Positions 25,315 to 34,298 of a stretch of DNA of 64,000 bases are shown one piece after another. The DNA is taken from the NCBI GenBank assembly GCA_900316855.1, contig ONEK01000009.1:99897-163896 (forward strand). Direction: 5' to 3'. The first letter of the stretch is position 1; each line of letters opens with the position of its first letter. The notes under the pieces were generated by a model. It saw only the letters and a program-made list of their open reading frames with translations, was not told the DNA's origin and did no database searches. The position numbers and the translations under genes were made by a program. Source of the DNA: an uncultured Lachnospiraceae bacterium (GTDB lineage Bacteria; Bacillota; Clostridia; Lachnospirales; Lachnospiraceae).

Positions 25315-26586
25315 TTACTTCAGGTTTCCTTGATAGTTAACCTTCACGCTGTCAGCAGAAGGCTGCTCCGCGGAGATATCGTTGGAAACGGTGATCTTGC
25401 CGCTGAACATATCGGCAACGAGCTGCTTGTAGTCATCCTCGGAGAAACCGTCGGACCACTGCGTGGACTCCAGCGGCAGCTGAACGTAGTTGAGGGTCGG
25501 GTCATCGCCGGAAACCATGCCGAGCGTCTGGATCTGTCCCTTGTAATCGTCCCACTTGCCGTCGCGGATCGCATCCAGCAGTGTGTTAACCGTTGCGCCG
25601 AGGCCCTTCATTGCGGACGTAACCGTCATGCCGTCGCCGTACTGGCCGTCGATCGTGCCCTTCTGGTCGACATCGACACCGATGACCTTGCCGTCAACCT
25701 TGGCCGCAGCCTCCGCCGCGGACGTATAGATACCGCCGCCGCAGGCGAATACAACCTCAGTGCCTCCCTGGTACCAGGTATCCATGGCAGCTGTGATATC
25801 CGCGTCGCCGTAGAACTGGTTGCCGTAAGCGTAGTTGATCTCCACGTCGCTCTCGCCGAGCTCCTTCGCCGCGTCATTCGCGCCCTGTACGAAGCCGTAG
25901 CCGTAGCGCATAACGGCGGGAACCGCCATACCGCCCAGGAACCCGAGCTTCTTGTAACCGAGCTTTACAGCAGCGACACCGGCCATATAGCCTGCCAGCT
26001 CTTCCTGGTATACCGCGCAGTAAACATTGTCGGAGTAGTAGTAATCCGCTACATTCCAGTTGTCCGGATTGTAGTCGTACTTGTCACCCAGGGCCTCGCC
26101 CAGCAGATCGCCTGCCGCAACGTCGAGTGCGACGAACTTGATATCCGGATACATCTCGGAGGACTGAACGATCGTTCCAGCGAACGCGTAGCCGGGCATT
26201 ACCATGACGTTGTAACCGTCGGCAGCTGCCTTATCAACCATGGCAACGCGGTCCGCCGTGGAGTCTCCTTCGGGCTTGTAGTAGGTGAACTCCGCGCCGT
26301 TCTTCTCAGCCCAGGCCTTCGAAGCCTCATACGTCGTCTGGTTGAACGACATATCGGTGATGTCGCCGTAGTCCGTGATCATCGCGATCTTCATGCCGGA
26401 AGCATCCCCTGCAGCGGCAGCGTCTCCCGAAGCGGTGGAATCCGCTGCTGTCGCAGCCTCCGCCGGAGCCTCCGTTGCGGCAGGTGCCGCAGCTGTCGAT
26501 GCGCTCGCGGAGCTGTCCGAGCTTCCGCACGCAGCCAGCGGCAGAACCATGCAGCCTGCCAGTACCATAGCTAAAATTTTCTTCAT
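25315..26586 (-). CDS. BMP-family nucleoside-binding lipoprotein
   Basis: Substrate-binding lipoprotein of the import system, 423 residues from the ATG at 26584-26586, chosen because GAGGAGG lies just upstream. Signal peptide MKKILAMVLAGCMVLPLAAC with lipobox LAAC; then an Ala/Ser/Thr/Glu-rich linker of about 40 residues to the wall-crossing domain. The BMP domain has MITDYGDITDMSFNQ, DGYNVMVMPGYAFAG, LGFLGGMAVPAVMRYGYGF and VVFACGGGIYTSAAEAA, typical of the PnrA/TmpC/BmpA fold that binds nucleosides. Nearby ABC genes fit this. Exact substrate is not visible. Confidence 0.92.
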   Translation of the reverse strand: MKKILAMVLAGCMVLPLAACGSSDSSASASTAAAPAATEAPAEAATAADSTASGDAAAAGDASGMKIAMITDYGDITDMSFNQTTYEASKAWAEKNGAEFTYYKPEGDSTADRVAMVDKAAADGYNVMVMPGYAFAGTIVQSSEMYPDIKFVALDVAAGDLLGEALGDKYDYNPDNWNVADYYYSDNVYCAVYQEELAGYMAGVAAVKLGYKKLGFLGGMAVPAVMRYGYGFVQGANDAAKELGESDVEINYAYGNQFYGDADITAAMDTWYQGGTEVVFACGGGIYTSAAEAAAKVDGKVIGVDVDQKGTIDGQYGDGMTVTSAMKGLGATVNTLLDAIRDGKWDDYKGQIQTLGMVSGDDPTLNYVQLPLESTQWSDGFSEDDYKQLVADMFSGKITVSNDISAEQPSADSVKVNYQGNLK

Positions 26587-26599
26587 AAAACCTCCTCGT

Positions 26600-26732
26600 C
26601 CGCCACCCGGCGGCATCTCTCCTGCCTGTAAAGGGCAGGCACATCACTTATCGGTGACCGGCAGCAAGCTCCCCGGAAATATGTCAAAACTCAACAGATC
26701 TTCCGGCAGACTCTGCCGTCTCCCGATTGCGT
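26600..26732 (-). other. Structured 5' leader of bmpA
   Basis: Between the predicted start site near 26732 and the bmpA ribosome site are four small stems: CGGCAG/CTGCCG near 26704-26718, TCAC/GTGA at 26644-26657, CCTGCC/GGCAGG at 26621-26639 and CCGCC/GGCGG at 26600-26613. I do not recognise a known riboswitch; purine riboswitch core bases are not present. Confidence 0.45.
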
Positions 26733-26738
26733 CAAATC

Positions 26739-26767
26739 AGTATAGCCTGTTCCCCGAATTCGTACAA
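26739..26767 (-). promoter_or_regulatory. Sigma-A-type promoter of the bmpA operon
   Basis: Read on the minus strand: TTGTAC (26762-26767), 17-base spacer, TATACT (26739-26744). Good spacing and a strong -10 box. It gives a leader of about 145 bases before bmpA. Confidence 0.7.
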
Positions 26768-26834
26768 GGACCTTTTTGCAGCCACATTCGACTGTGCCTT
26801 CTTTCATCCACGTGCGGCAGCTTTGATGCCAAAA

Positions 26835-28271
26835 TCATGTATGATAGCTGTTTTTCGTATTACCGCCGCACAGGTACTGGATTGCCGCAATACCCGCAAA
26901 CAAGGATATGCCGGCAATCCGGTAAACGAGCCGCGGATGATAATAGCTGTGGTTCGCCGCCAGCAGGACCCACCCTGCCGGATACAGCGCAATCAGAAGA
27001 TAGAGCAGAGTATACGGCAGGCGTTTTCTCCAGCCGGAAAATATCCTGGTATGTGCCCGTCTGCTCTCTTTGGCAGCCATCCACAGTACGACAAAGACAG
27101 CAAAGGCAATGGCAATCACATACGGCCATTTCAGTACCGTGGAAAAGATTTGCAGCACAGCGTCAGCGCGGGTAATCTGTACACCTTCGACAACCGTACC
27201 GGACCGTTTCAGCAGTGCGGCACCGGCATCCTTCAGCACATTCGTGTCAGTCAGCAGGCTCCCCAGAATCCATTTGGACGCCCACATTCCAATGTAACCA
27301 CAGCCCCAGAACAGACTCACTCTGATCATGCTCAGCAGCAGCTTCACCGCGCTGTGTGAGATGTGAGGCAGAATGGTAAAGTGGCTAGGTGTGAGGTGGC
27401 TCTCTGATTCAGGCGCCCCCCCCTCAAGGCTTGAAGCACTCTTTAACTGCTGAACTTCCTGACGAACTGCAGGATAAGGTTCCAGCTCTGCAGAAAGCAG
27501 CAATACAAGCGGCAGTCCCAATGTTGCAATCGGATACGTCAGAAAATCAAAATACGCTGTCGCAATTCCGGTGAAAAGAAAGAAACAGTTTGACCGAACC
27601 GCCGGGCGGAGCATAAAGGGATGCCTGCAGGCAATGACAGCAGCAATCATGGAGATGGTATAACACGCGGAATATTGAAGTGACAGGCTGATCGTGCACG
27701 GATTCCAGAAGATCATCAATACGGTCAGCGGAATCAGCAGCTTTGCACCGGAAGGATGCCTCGTAATAACAGACCAGACAAGAAGGACCAGTAAAGCCAG
27801 CACACCGGCGGAATGGATCATCCGCAGATCCGAATAATCAAAAATCAGAAATAAAGGTTTCAGGAAAATCAGATATCCGTGCCAGTATCTCGGATAATTA
27901 TTATATGAGCCAGCCCGTGTATCATGATTCAGGAAACCCAGCAGATCCGTAACTCCTGAGCCGTCGTCGTCAAAGCTCCAGGCAGGCACCATAGCCGCAT
28001 CATTAACCGCATCACCGGTGGAAACCGCGGTTTCATTCAGCATGAGCGCATCCGTGAAGTTATCCAGTATGGATGCCTTATAGCCTTCAGCGAATTCAAA
28101 TTCATCGCCTTCCGCGACAAGGACATTCGCGCCGCTTAGGATATTCTTCTGGATCGGATCGGCAGGCAGTCTGTATGCCAGAACCAGAAGCAGAAAGCCG
28201 GATGCGGCAGACACGGCAAGGATGACCGGATAAATTACTATAGACGTTATTTTGCGCATAGAATTACTCAC
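26835..28271 (-). CDS. Polytopic membrane protein of the polysaccharide locus
   Basis: 478 residues with about ten hydrophobic segments and a large extracytoplasmic loop after the first (about residues 35-115). The pattern of an acidic first loop (DDDGSGVTDLLGF, SYNNYPRYWHGYLIF) followed by many helices resembles GT-C-like or DUF6056-like surface glycan proteins, but I cannot name a family. A hydrophilic Ser/His/Pro-rich stretch at about 264-304 (LEGGAPESESHLTPSH) interrupts the helices. It is the 3'-most gene of the large surface-polysaccharide cluster on the minus strand. Confidence 0.65.
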   Translation of the reverse strand: MSNSMRKITSIVIYPVILAVSAASGFLLLVLAYRLPADPIQKNILSGANVLVAEGDEFEFAEGYKASILDNFTDALMLNETAVSTGDAVNDAAMVPAWSFDDDGSGVTDLLGFLNHDTRAGSYNNYPRYWHGYLIFLKPLFLIFDYSDLRMIHSAGVLALLVLLVWSVITRHPSGAKLLIPLTVLMIFWNPCTISLSLQYSACYTISMIAAVIACRHPFMLRPAVRSNCFFLFTGIATAYFDFLTYPIATLGLPLVLLLSAELEPYPAVRQEVQQLKSASSLEGGAPESESHLTPSHFTILPHISHSAVKLLLSMIRVSLFWGCGYIGMWASKWILGSLLTDTNVLKDAGAALLKRSGTVVEGVQITRADAVLQIFSTVLKWPYVIAIAFAVFVVLWMAAKESRRAHTRIFSGWRKRLPYTLLYLLIALYPAGWVLLAANHSYYHPRLVYRIAGISLFAGIAAIQYLCGGNTKNSYHT

Positions 28272-28342
28272 AGCATAGAGTAGCAGAGAATCTTACAAAT
28301 TCAGTGGAGCAATTTTAGCTGATAGTGCTTGCTGCAATACAA

Positions 28343-28828
28343 TTAAGTATTTTCAGAAAGCTCAATGATATGCTTCTTCAAAGCCTCCGATACATAAAAT
28401 CCGTTACGGATAATTCTTTCCATTGCATCATTAATGTCCTCAAGGAAGCCCATCTGCTTCGCCCTGAGTAAAACACCCAGTGAGCCCGTAACCTTCATCC
28501 CGAGATATTTGGCGGTCGACTTTGCAGCGTTATCATCAATGATCAGCAGGTCAGCCTTCTGTTCTCTCGCGAGCAGCATCACTTCCACTTCGCCCGCATG
28601 CAATCTCGAACTGAAGATTCGTGCGTCACTTTGATTCTGTACCTGTTCGACTTGAATCCAGTCAGCTCCGTTGAGAAGAATCATTCCTGCTGCGTCATCT
28701 TTCGCTGTTACTTCTTGATACACTGCCTCCGGAACAAGTATCCTGCCATATAGTTTTTGCAGTATTTCCAAAAGACCGGCATTTCCCAGCACAATGAGCG
28801 GTGTGGAATTAACGATAACCTTACGCAT
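28343..28828 (-). CDS. DUF3368 PIN-domain toxin
   Basis: 161 residues. N-terminal VIVNSTPLIVLGNAGLLEIL, middle LHAGEVEVMLLAREQKADLLIIDDNAAKSTAKYLG with the acidic PIN residues, and the GSLGVLLRAKQMGFL motif are typical of DUF3368, a PIN-like RNase toxin group. Its ATG overlaps the end of the UPF0175 antitoxin gene by eight bases (ATGCGTAA). UPF0175 plus DUF3368 is a known predicted toxin-antitoxin pairing. Confidence 0.88.
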   Translation of the reverse strand: MRKVIVNSTPLIVLGNAGLLEILQKLYGRILVPEAVYQEVTAKDDAAGMILLNGADWIQVEQVQNQSDARIFSSRLHAGEVEVMLLAREQKADLLIIDDNAAKSTAKYLGMKVTGSLGVLLRAKQMGFLEDINDAMERIIRNGFYVSEALKKHIIELSENT

Positions 28829-29075
28829 TGGCTAATTCCTCATCGAACTCCTGCATGCTGTCAAAGTGAAATATGGAGATCCCGTTTTCACCAAGAAACC
28901 GGATAAAATCCGCTTCTGTCATACCGGCAATCTCAGCGCAATAACCAAGTGAAATTTTATTTTTCTGATAATATGCAAGTGCAACTGCCTTTTTTGCAAA
29001 CGCTCCTGCCTCGTCCTTGTTCATCTTTGAATCATATAACACGCCATCCGGGATGGTAACAGCGATCTGGCACAT
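28821..29075 (-). CDS. UPF0175 antitoxin
   Basis: 84 residues from the ATG at 29073-29075, preceded by a strong GGAGGTGAACATA ribosome site; an upstream in-frame start lacks one. MNKDEAGAFAKKAVALAYYQKNKISLGYCAEIAGM is the helix-turn-helix-like core of UPF0175, and the C-terminal SIFHFDSMQEFDEELANA should bind the toxin. Coupled to the PIN gene downstream. The pair lies inside the polysaccharide locus with its own promoter. Confidence 0.88.
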   Translation of the reverse strand: MCQIAVTIPDGVLYDSKMNKDEAGAFAKKAVALAYYQKNKISLGYCAEIAGMTEADFIRFLGENGISIFHFDSMQEFDEELANA

Positions 29076-29131
29076 TATGTTCACCTCCGAATTTCCGGAT
29101 TGTGCTCTCACTCAAATCCGTTGTACGAATT

Positions 29132-29159
29132 ATTCTAATATACAAAAGTAGACTGACAA
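29132..29159 (-). promoter_or_regulatory. Promoter of the UPF0175/PIN pair
   Basis: On the minus strand TTGTCA (29154-29159), 16-base spacer, TAGAAT (29132-29137). Each box has one mismatch to the sigma-A consensus. Places the start about 50 bases before the antitoxin gene. Confidence 0.7.
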
Positions 29160-29172
29160 TATCAAGCCACTC

Positions 29173-30822
29173 TCACCCCGCGCCCAGGATTTCGGAATAT
29201 TCCCGCAGCTCGTCCGGAGTGAAGTAGGTCTTCACCTTCTCCACGAGGCCGGGGTAGTCCGTCTCCACGGCGCCGCGGTAGACCATCATCCGGTCGCGCA
29301 GCGACTTCAGGTTGAAGAAGTTCGCCACGTCGACGAGCGTCTGCTCCGCCGGTATACCCTTCCTCTTGTAGGCCGTAAGGAGCGTCAGCAGTGCCTTGTA
29401 GGACTCCTGGTCGGAGTTCAGCACCGCCTGCGCGATCGTGCGCGCGTCGTCATACGCCCCTGTCTGCAGCAGCGAATAGCCAAGCTCCTCGTACGCATCC
29501 TGCAGGTTCGTCTTCAGACGCTTGCCGTGCGCCATGCTCCCCTCCTCGCCGAGCTTGGCGAGCGCGTTCGCGAGGTACTCCGAGGCCTCCTTGTAATTCT
29601 CGTGCGCGAAGGCCTGATTGCCCATCATGTAAGGCAGGTCCGGCTCCTCCGGGAACAGCTCCGTTCCCTTCTCGTACAGCTCATACGTCGCGGCGGAATG
29701 CTTTTCATCCCGCGACAGAATATACAGGAGATTCACATATGTATCCGCGGCCCTCTGACGAAGCTCCGGATTCTCATAATCATCTTCCGCTCTCCTGGCG
29801 CTCCCGGCACCGGCAGAGACAGCGCCCGATCCCGTGCCTCCCCTCCCGGAAACAGGCCCGGTTTCGCCGGAAGACGCCCCCTCCTCTATGCCGGAATTCG
29901 TTTCCTGACCTTCCTCATTTCCGAAGGCATACCTTGTCCCGGCAGTATTTTTTCCCGCGATAACGGATGCTGTGCTTCTATCCGATTCACTGGAGCCGGC
30001 ACTTCCGGACTCAGAGCCTTCAGCGTTATCTGCCTCCGGCGTTTTCGTTCCGGCTCCCCCTGCCGCGAACCGCTTCGCGGTTTTCTCATCCTCGAGCGCC
30101 CGCCGCTTCTCCTCCATGAAGTGAATGGACCGCGTATAGGCCTGCTCCGCGCTCTCGAAATCCTGATTGTTCAGGTACTCGTCCCCGAGATACCCGTACA
30201 TCTCGGAATTTTCCGGATTCTCCTTCAGCTCCTGATTGATGAGGTGCACGTTCCGGCGGCTGAGCTCCTTCTTCTTCGCGGCGGCCGCGGAATACCCCGT
30301 GTGCAGGATCATGAGCTCGCCGGACGCGTCCAGCACCCGTAAGGGCTCCCCGTGCCGGTTCACCAGTGCCTCGTGCACCCGTCCCTGATAGCGCAGCATC
30401 GGATCGTTCCGGAAGATCCGTGCCTTCGTCGTCGTGCTGATGACCTTTCCGTCCGACTCCAGATTCACAAACGCGCTGTACAGCACGTCCTTCGCGGCCA
30501 GCTCCATCGTCTGCAGCAGCGACGGGAGCTTCTTCACATCCTCCTCGGACAGATACTCGTCCGCGTCGAGGAACGCAATCCACACGCCCTTCGCCTTGTC
30601 GAGCGCGAAATTCCGCGCCGCGCTGAAATCATCGCACCAGTCAAAATGGTACACCCTCGCACCCATCCGCTCCGCGATCTCCGCCGTCCGGTCCGTCGAG
30701 CCCGTATCCACCACGATCTGCTCGGAGGCAATCGGCTTTGCCCACGACAGCGCCCGCCAGATATTCTCCTCCTCATTTTTCACAATCAGAACCTGTGACA
30801 GGGAAATTCCTGATTTAGACAT
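29173..30822 (-). CDS. GT2 glycosyltransferase with TPR repeats
   Basis: 550 residues from the ATG at 30820-30822 (GAGGT upstream). N-terminal GT2 domain: LIVKNEEENIWRALSW, VVDTGSTDRTAEIA, WIAFLDADEYL (DxD) and RIFRND. After it come TPR-like helices (GYLGDEYLNNQDFESAEQAY, ALLTLLTAYKRKG) as in SunS-type or TPR glycosyltransferases. Residues about 246-349 are a 100-residue Gly/Ser/Ala/Glu-rich insertion between TPR units with no predicted structure. The start codon is 13 bases after the ptuB stop, so it could be co-transcribed with the defence genes. Confidence 0.88.
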   Translation of the reverse strand: MSKSGISLSQVLIVKNEEENIWRALSWAKPIASEQIVVDTGSTDRTAEIAERMGARVYHFDWCDDFSAARNFALDKAKGVWIAFLDADEYLSEEDVKKLPSLLQTMELAAKDVLYSAFVNLESDGKVISTTTKARIFRNDPMLRYQGRVHEALVNRHGEPLRVLDASGELMILHTGYSAAAAKKKELSRRNVHLINQELKENPENSEMYGYLGDEYLNNQDFESAEQAYTRSIHFMEEKRRALEDEKTAKRFAAGGAGTKTPEADNAEGSESGSAGSSESDRSTASVIAGKNTAGTRYAFGNEEGQETNSGIEEGASSGETGPVSGRGGTGSGAVSAGAGSARRAEDDYENPELRQRAADTYVNLLYILSRDEKHSAATYELYEKGTELFPEEPDLPYMMGNQAFAHENYKEASEYLANALAKLGEEGSMAHGKRLKTNLQDAYEELGYSLLQTGAYDDARTIAQAVLNSDQESYKALLTLLTAYKRKGIPAEQTLVDVANFFNLKSLRDRMMVYRGAVETDYPGLVEKVKTYFTPDELREYSEILGAG

Positions 30823-30835
30823 TTCTACCTCACTT

Positions 30836-31492
30836 TTATCCTCGCTTCGCCGCGGTCCCGAGCTTTTTTTCAAGATACCAGATCATGATTCCTACATAAG
30901 GAGACAACTTTCCATCCTCAGGTGACATCAGCTTTGCTTTCCAATCCTCCAACTGGGCCCGGCCCCACTTTCCGTTCATTCTTTCTCTTGCCAATTGATG
31001 AATGAAGGCATTTAATGCAGCCTTACGGTTCACCGGCAAATAGGTTTCAGAGCCGTTCAGATTCAGTTTCTCGTTCAGATCTCTCTCGACTGCAGCGTCA
31101 GCAGAGTGAATCTCTCCGTTTCGGGAAAGGTAGTAGATGCCTGAAATCACAGCAGGATTCTGCGGATCTGCCTTCTCCAGTTTCTGATTCCCCTTGTATG
31201 TATCACAGGTCTGCTGTTCATGCGGAAAACCTTCCCCTCCCTTGCAGACTGCAAGCATATTTTTATAGCTGAGCGACTCTGGATCCCTCTCATTTCTGCC
31301 GGGATGAAAGTGCTCAATTTTCATGGAGGAAGCTTCGATGCGCCTCATGCAATATGCGCACAGGTACCCCTGCTCCTCCAGCAGGCACTGCCGGAGTTCA
31401 TTTTTCTCCTTGTACCCGTCAAAATAAGCATTCGGCTGACTTCGATATTCCGTTAGTGAATGCGGCTCGTGCCGCTTCCTGATCAGAATCAT
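30836..31492 (-). CDS. ptuB: PtuB-like HNH endonuclease (Septu system)
   Basis: 218 residues from the ATG at 31490-31492, four bases after the ptuA stop. The start MILIRKRHEPHSLTEYRS is typical of the PtuB/retron-associated HNH family. The HNH-type core shows EEQGYLCAYCMRRI, MKIEHFHPGRNE and NMLAVCKGGEG with later QQTCDTYKGNQK, giving two Cys pairs for zinc and the catalytic His. In Septu, PtuA and PtuB form a complex that degrades DNA after phage infection. Pairing with PtuA and the coupling make the call firm. Confidence 0.9.
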   Translation of the reverse strand: MILIRKRHEPHSLTEYRSQPNAYFDGYKEKNELRQCLLEEQGYLCAYCMRRIEASSMKIEHFHPGRNERDPESLSYKNMLAVCKGGEGFPHEQQTCDTYKGNQKLEKADPQNPAVISGIYYLSRNGEIHSADAAVERDLNEKLNLNGSETYLPVNRKAALNAFIHQLARERMNGKWGRAQLEDWKAKLMSPEDGKLSPYVGIMIWYLEKKLGTAAKRG

Positions 31493-31496
31493 GAGA

Positions 31497-32780
31497 CTAT
31501 ACCGCGCTCTTTTCCAGATAGAGCCGCGTCTGCAGTGCAGTAACGACAGGCGTATTTTCACCAGTCATCTCAATCAGATTTTTCAGCCCCGACTCCGCAT
31601 TCCGGTAATCCTCCCGGTCCATCGCGTCTGATATGTCGTTTACAATGCTCTTGATTTCCGGATAGTATTCCGTGGTGTCCTGGTAAGTACTGAGTGCCTC
31701 GTTAACATCCAGACCGAAATGCGATGTGCTGTATTTCACCGGTTCGCTCTCTACATCAATGAGCCAGGCATCCTGTATGGACGCAAACAGAATCGGAGCA
31801 TGGGTAGCAGCAATGAACTGTATCTGCGGAAACACCTTCCGCAGTGCAGGAAGAATCGTCCACTGCCATCTTGGATGCAGATGCATGTCAATTTCATCAA
31901 TCAATACAACTCCGGAAGTTCCGGTCAGCACGGATTCGCGCAGATGAGGATTGAGAAGAGCCATACGGAATGCAATCTCCGAGGCGATGATAATCAGGGA
32001 CTGAAAGCCGGAGCTCAATGCCGAAAGCCTGGTTAATGTGCTTTCCCCCTCGCACAGAACGATTTCCTCGGACAGCTTATCGAAGTAGAGCCGATAATAT
32101 CCGTCCTCCTTCTGATCAACGAGATCCAGAAAGTGTCCGATCCCCTTCATCACAGCCTGATATTCGGCAATATCCATGCCCTTCTGCCAGGAGATCTGCT
32201 CCATGCGCAGACACCAATCGGAAAACAGCTTCATGTCGGAAGCATCAATCAGCGAATCCAGATAGCCGATGTTTCTTTTCTGACTCCTTGTAAAAGGTGA
32301 AACGGCCCTCGCACGCTTCGACTCCCAGACTCTTCCGGCACCAAGAAGTGTCAGGAGCGGCAGAGGTTCCTCCTGTCTTCCATCCATAAAACCTGCCGCA
32401 TACTCGACAATATCCCTGGGCTGGATCGTACTGCGGGTATTTTTTGCACTTGCACGCTCCAGCTTCCAGCTGAGCACTCCCTGATCCGTTTCCGCAGTCA
32501 GTTCAACGGAAACCGGCGTACAGAACTGATACTGTAGCGAACCATCGCCTGCCTCGGTAATGTTTTCGCGTATGTCATCAACGCCAATATACCTGGAGAA
32601 AACGACCTTATCAGAGCACCCGGAAACAAATCCGCCCAATCCGGAAGCTATAGCCTCCAGTATAGAGGTCTTGCCGGTTCCGTTCTCACCCTTAATCAGA
32701 TTGATTCCCGGATGAAGCTCCAGCTGCAGCTCTTCAATTCCCCTGAAGTTATGAATGTCTGCTGCCTTGATTTGAAACAT
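31497..32780 (-). CDS. ptuA: PtuA-like AAA/SMC-type ATPase (Septu system)
   Basis: 427 residues. Walker A LIKGENGTGKTSILEAI (28-44), ABC-type signature LSSGFQSLIII (near 259), Walker B GVVLIDEIDMHLHPRW and H-loop AATHAP, the layout of overcoming-lysogenisation/SMC-like ATPases that act as sensors in anti-phage systems. C-terminal part is helical. GAGGA precedes the ATG. Directly followed by ptuB. An inverted repeat AGATAC/GTATCT with 16-base spacing lies upstream near 32820-32850 and might be an operator. Confidence 0.9.
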   Translation of the reverse strand: MFQIKAADIHNFRGIEELQLELHPGINLIKGENGTGKTSILEAIASGLGGFVSGCSDKVVFSRYIGVDDIRENITEAGDGSLQYQFCTPVSVELTAETDQGVLSWKLERASAKNTRSTIQPRDIVEYAAGFMDGRQEEPLPLLTLLGAGRVWESKRARAVSPFTRSQKRNIGYLDSLIDASDMKLFSDWCLRMEQISWQKGMDIAEYQAVMKGIGHFLDLVDQKEDGYYRLYFDKLSEEIVLCEGESTLTRLSALSSGFQSLIIIASEIAFRMALLNPHLRESVLTGTSGVVLIDEIDMHLHPRWQWTILPALRKVFPQIQFIAATHAPILFASIQDAWLIDVESEPVKYSTSHFGLDVNEALSTYQDTTEYYPEIKSIVNDISDAMDREDYRNAESGLKNLIEMTGENTPVVTALQTRLYLEKSAV

Positions 32781-32875
32781 GATTCATCCTCATCTGAATA
32801 TTCGTTAATAAAAACAGATACAACAAACGAAGCGGATGTATCTTAACTCCTGTATCACTTTTCAATAATTATATT

Positions 32876-34297
32876 TCAGACACATCCGGGATGTAAACGA
32901 TCTGCAGGAACAGTGTCGCCCAGCACTCTCGCGTACAGTGCGAGGTACCGCTCATAGCTCTTCTGTCTGCCGTACAGCCTGCCCTGGGCGGCGCAGCGCT
33001 GTGTGTAGGCGGCCTTGCCGCGATCGAGTACGCGCTGCACGACGCGCTCCATGCCTTCCTCGTCTCCGGGTGCGAAGCTGTCTCCGACATCCGTGAGAAC
33101 ACAGCCTCCGGACGTCAGCATCTCCGTGCTGCCGCCGACGCTCGCCGTCACGACCGGCGTCCCGCAGGCAAGCGCCTCCAGGTTCGTCGTCGGGAAATTG
33201 TCCTCAAAAGTCGGATTGACGAACACATCCGCCGCGTTATACAGCCCGGCCAGCTCCTCCACGGAATCCGTGTGCGTAACAGGCAGGACCTTCCCCCGAT
33301 ATTCGGATTCCAGCTTCCGCTGCTGCCTCTTACTCACCCCGACGAGGCACAGCACTTCATCGTCCGACAGCTTCTTGGCCAGGTGCAGCAGCATCTCATA
33401 GCCCTTCCGCTTCGTCCACACATTGGCGACCCCCAGGATCAGCCTGCGGCCGCCTTTTTGCGCAAGGATGCTTTGCAGTACGGTCTGAGCCTCCCCGTCC
33501 CCCGGCTGAGTGTTCTCACTCTTCATGCGAAGATTATTGTATGAATCAGACTTCTCTGCACAAGCCTCAGACGGATTGCCGGTAACTCCGCATGCTGCAG
33601 CAATTTCATCCGCCGCGTCTCCCCGGTATGGCTTGAAGATACTCAGGTCAATCCCGTTCGGGATGACCTCGACGGGATACTCCTTGAGGAACGACTCCCC
33701 GACGATATTTTTCAGCCACACGCTCGGTGTGACAATCGTAAGCTTCAGCACGCCCGTAAACGCGGCGCGCTTTCTCTCATACCCTTTTCGGCTGTAATCC
33801 CACACGGAATACGGATACGCCTGCAGATGCTGCGGACAGTTGTGACACCCCGTGCCCGCCTTCCACTTAGCGCACCCCGCCGCTTCAAAATATGCGCAAT
33901 GCCCCGTGATCGGCCAGCAGTCGTGCAGCGTCCACACGACAGGGATGCCCCGCTCCCTCAGATAGCGGAACAGTACCTCGACCTGCAGGTAGAAGCCGTG
34001 AATGTTATGCAGGTGAATGAGGTCCGGCTGCACCGTATCCACCCACTGCAGGAACTTACGCGTCACCGCGGCAGACCCGAAGCCTCCCCGGTCCGCGAGG
34101 ATATCCATCGCGACATGCCCCGCAAGATCCCCGACATTTCCGATGCGCACGCCGCGTATCCCCTCCGGGACATCCGACCGGCTGAAGGCGGCGTAGGTTT
34201 CGTACCCCGCGTTTTCTCCGCACCGGTACAGATCCCCGATAATCCGCCCGACGCTCCCGCGCCCGTATACAGTATTGACCAGCAATATCTTCTTCAA
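32876..34297 (-). CDS. GT4 glycosyltransferase
   Basis: 473 residues, GT-B fold. N-domain: LVNTVYGRGSVGRII, DLIHLHNIHGFYLQ and VVWTLHDCWPITGHCAYF, followed by a Cys cluster (GHCAYFEAAGC, GTGCHNCPQ) seen in a subgroup of GT4 enzymes. C-domain: VIPNGIDLSIF, LGVANVWTKRKG and the donor-binding FEDNFPTTNLEALACGTPV (EX7E). A hydrophilic stretch of about 43 residues (229-272) separates the two domains right after the NGID loop. Acts on the growing surface glycan in the cytoplasm; sugar unknown. Only one base separates it from the upstream GT4 stop. Confidence 0.88.
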   Translation of the reverse strand: MKKILLVNTVYGRGSVGRIIGDLYRCGENAGYETYAAFSRSDVPEGIRGVRIGNVGDLAGHVAMDILADRGGFGSAAVTRKFLQWVDTVQPDLIHLHNIHGFYLQVEVLFRYLRERGIPVVWTLHDCWPITGHCAYFEAAGCAKWKAGTGCHNCPQHLQAYPYSVWDYSRKGYERKRAAFTGVLKLTIVTPSVWLKNIVGESFLKEYPVEVIPNGIDLSIFKPYRGDAADEIAAACGVTGNPSEACAEKSDSYNNLRMKSENTQPGDGEAQTVLQSILAQKGGRRLILGVANVWTKRKGYEMLLHLAKKLSDDEVLCLVGVSKRQQRKLESEYRGKVLPVTHTDSVEELAGLYNAADVFVNPTFEDNFPTTNLEALACGTPVVTASVGGSTEMLTSGGCVLTDVGDSFAPGDEEGMERVVQRVLDRGKAAYTQRCAAQGRLYGRQKSYERYLALYARVLGDTVPADRLHPGCV

Positions 34298-34298
34298 G

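Noticed and set aside
26587..26732. Purine riboswitch before bmpA
   Set aside because: The conserved junction and loop bases of that class were not found in the leader.
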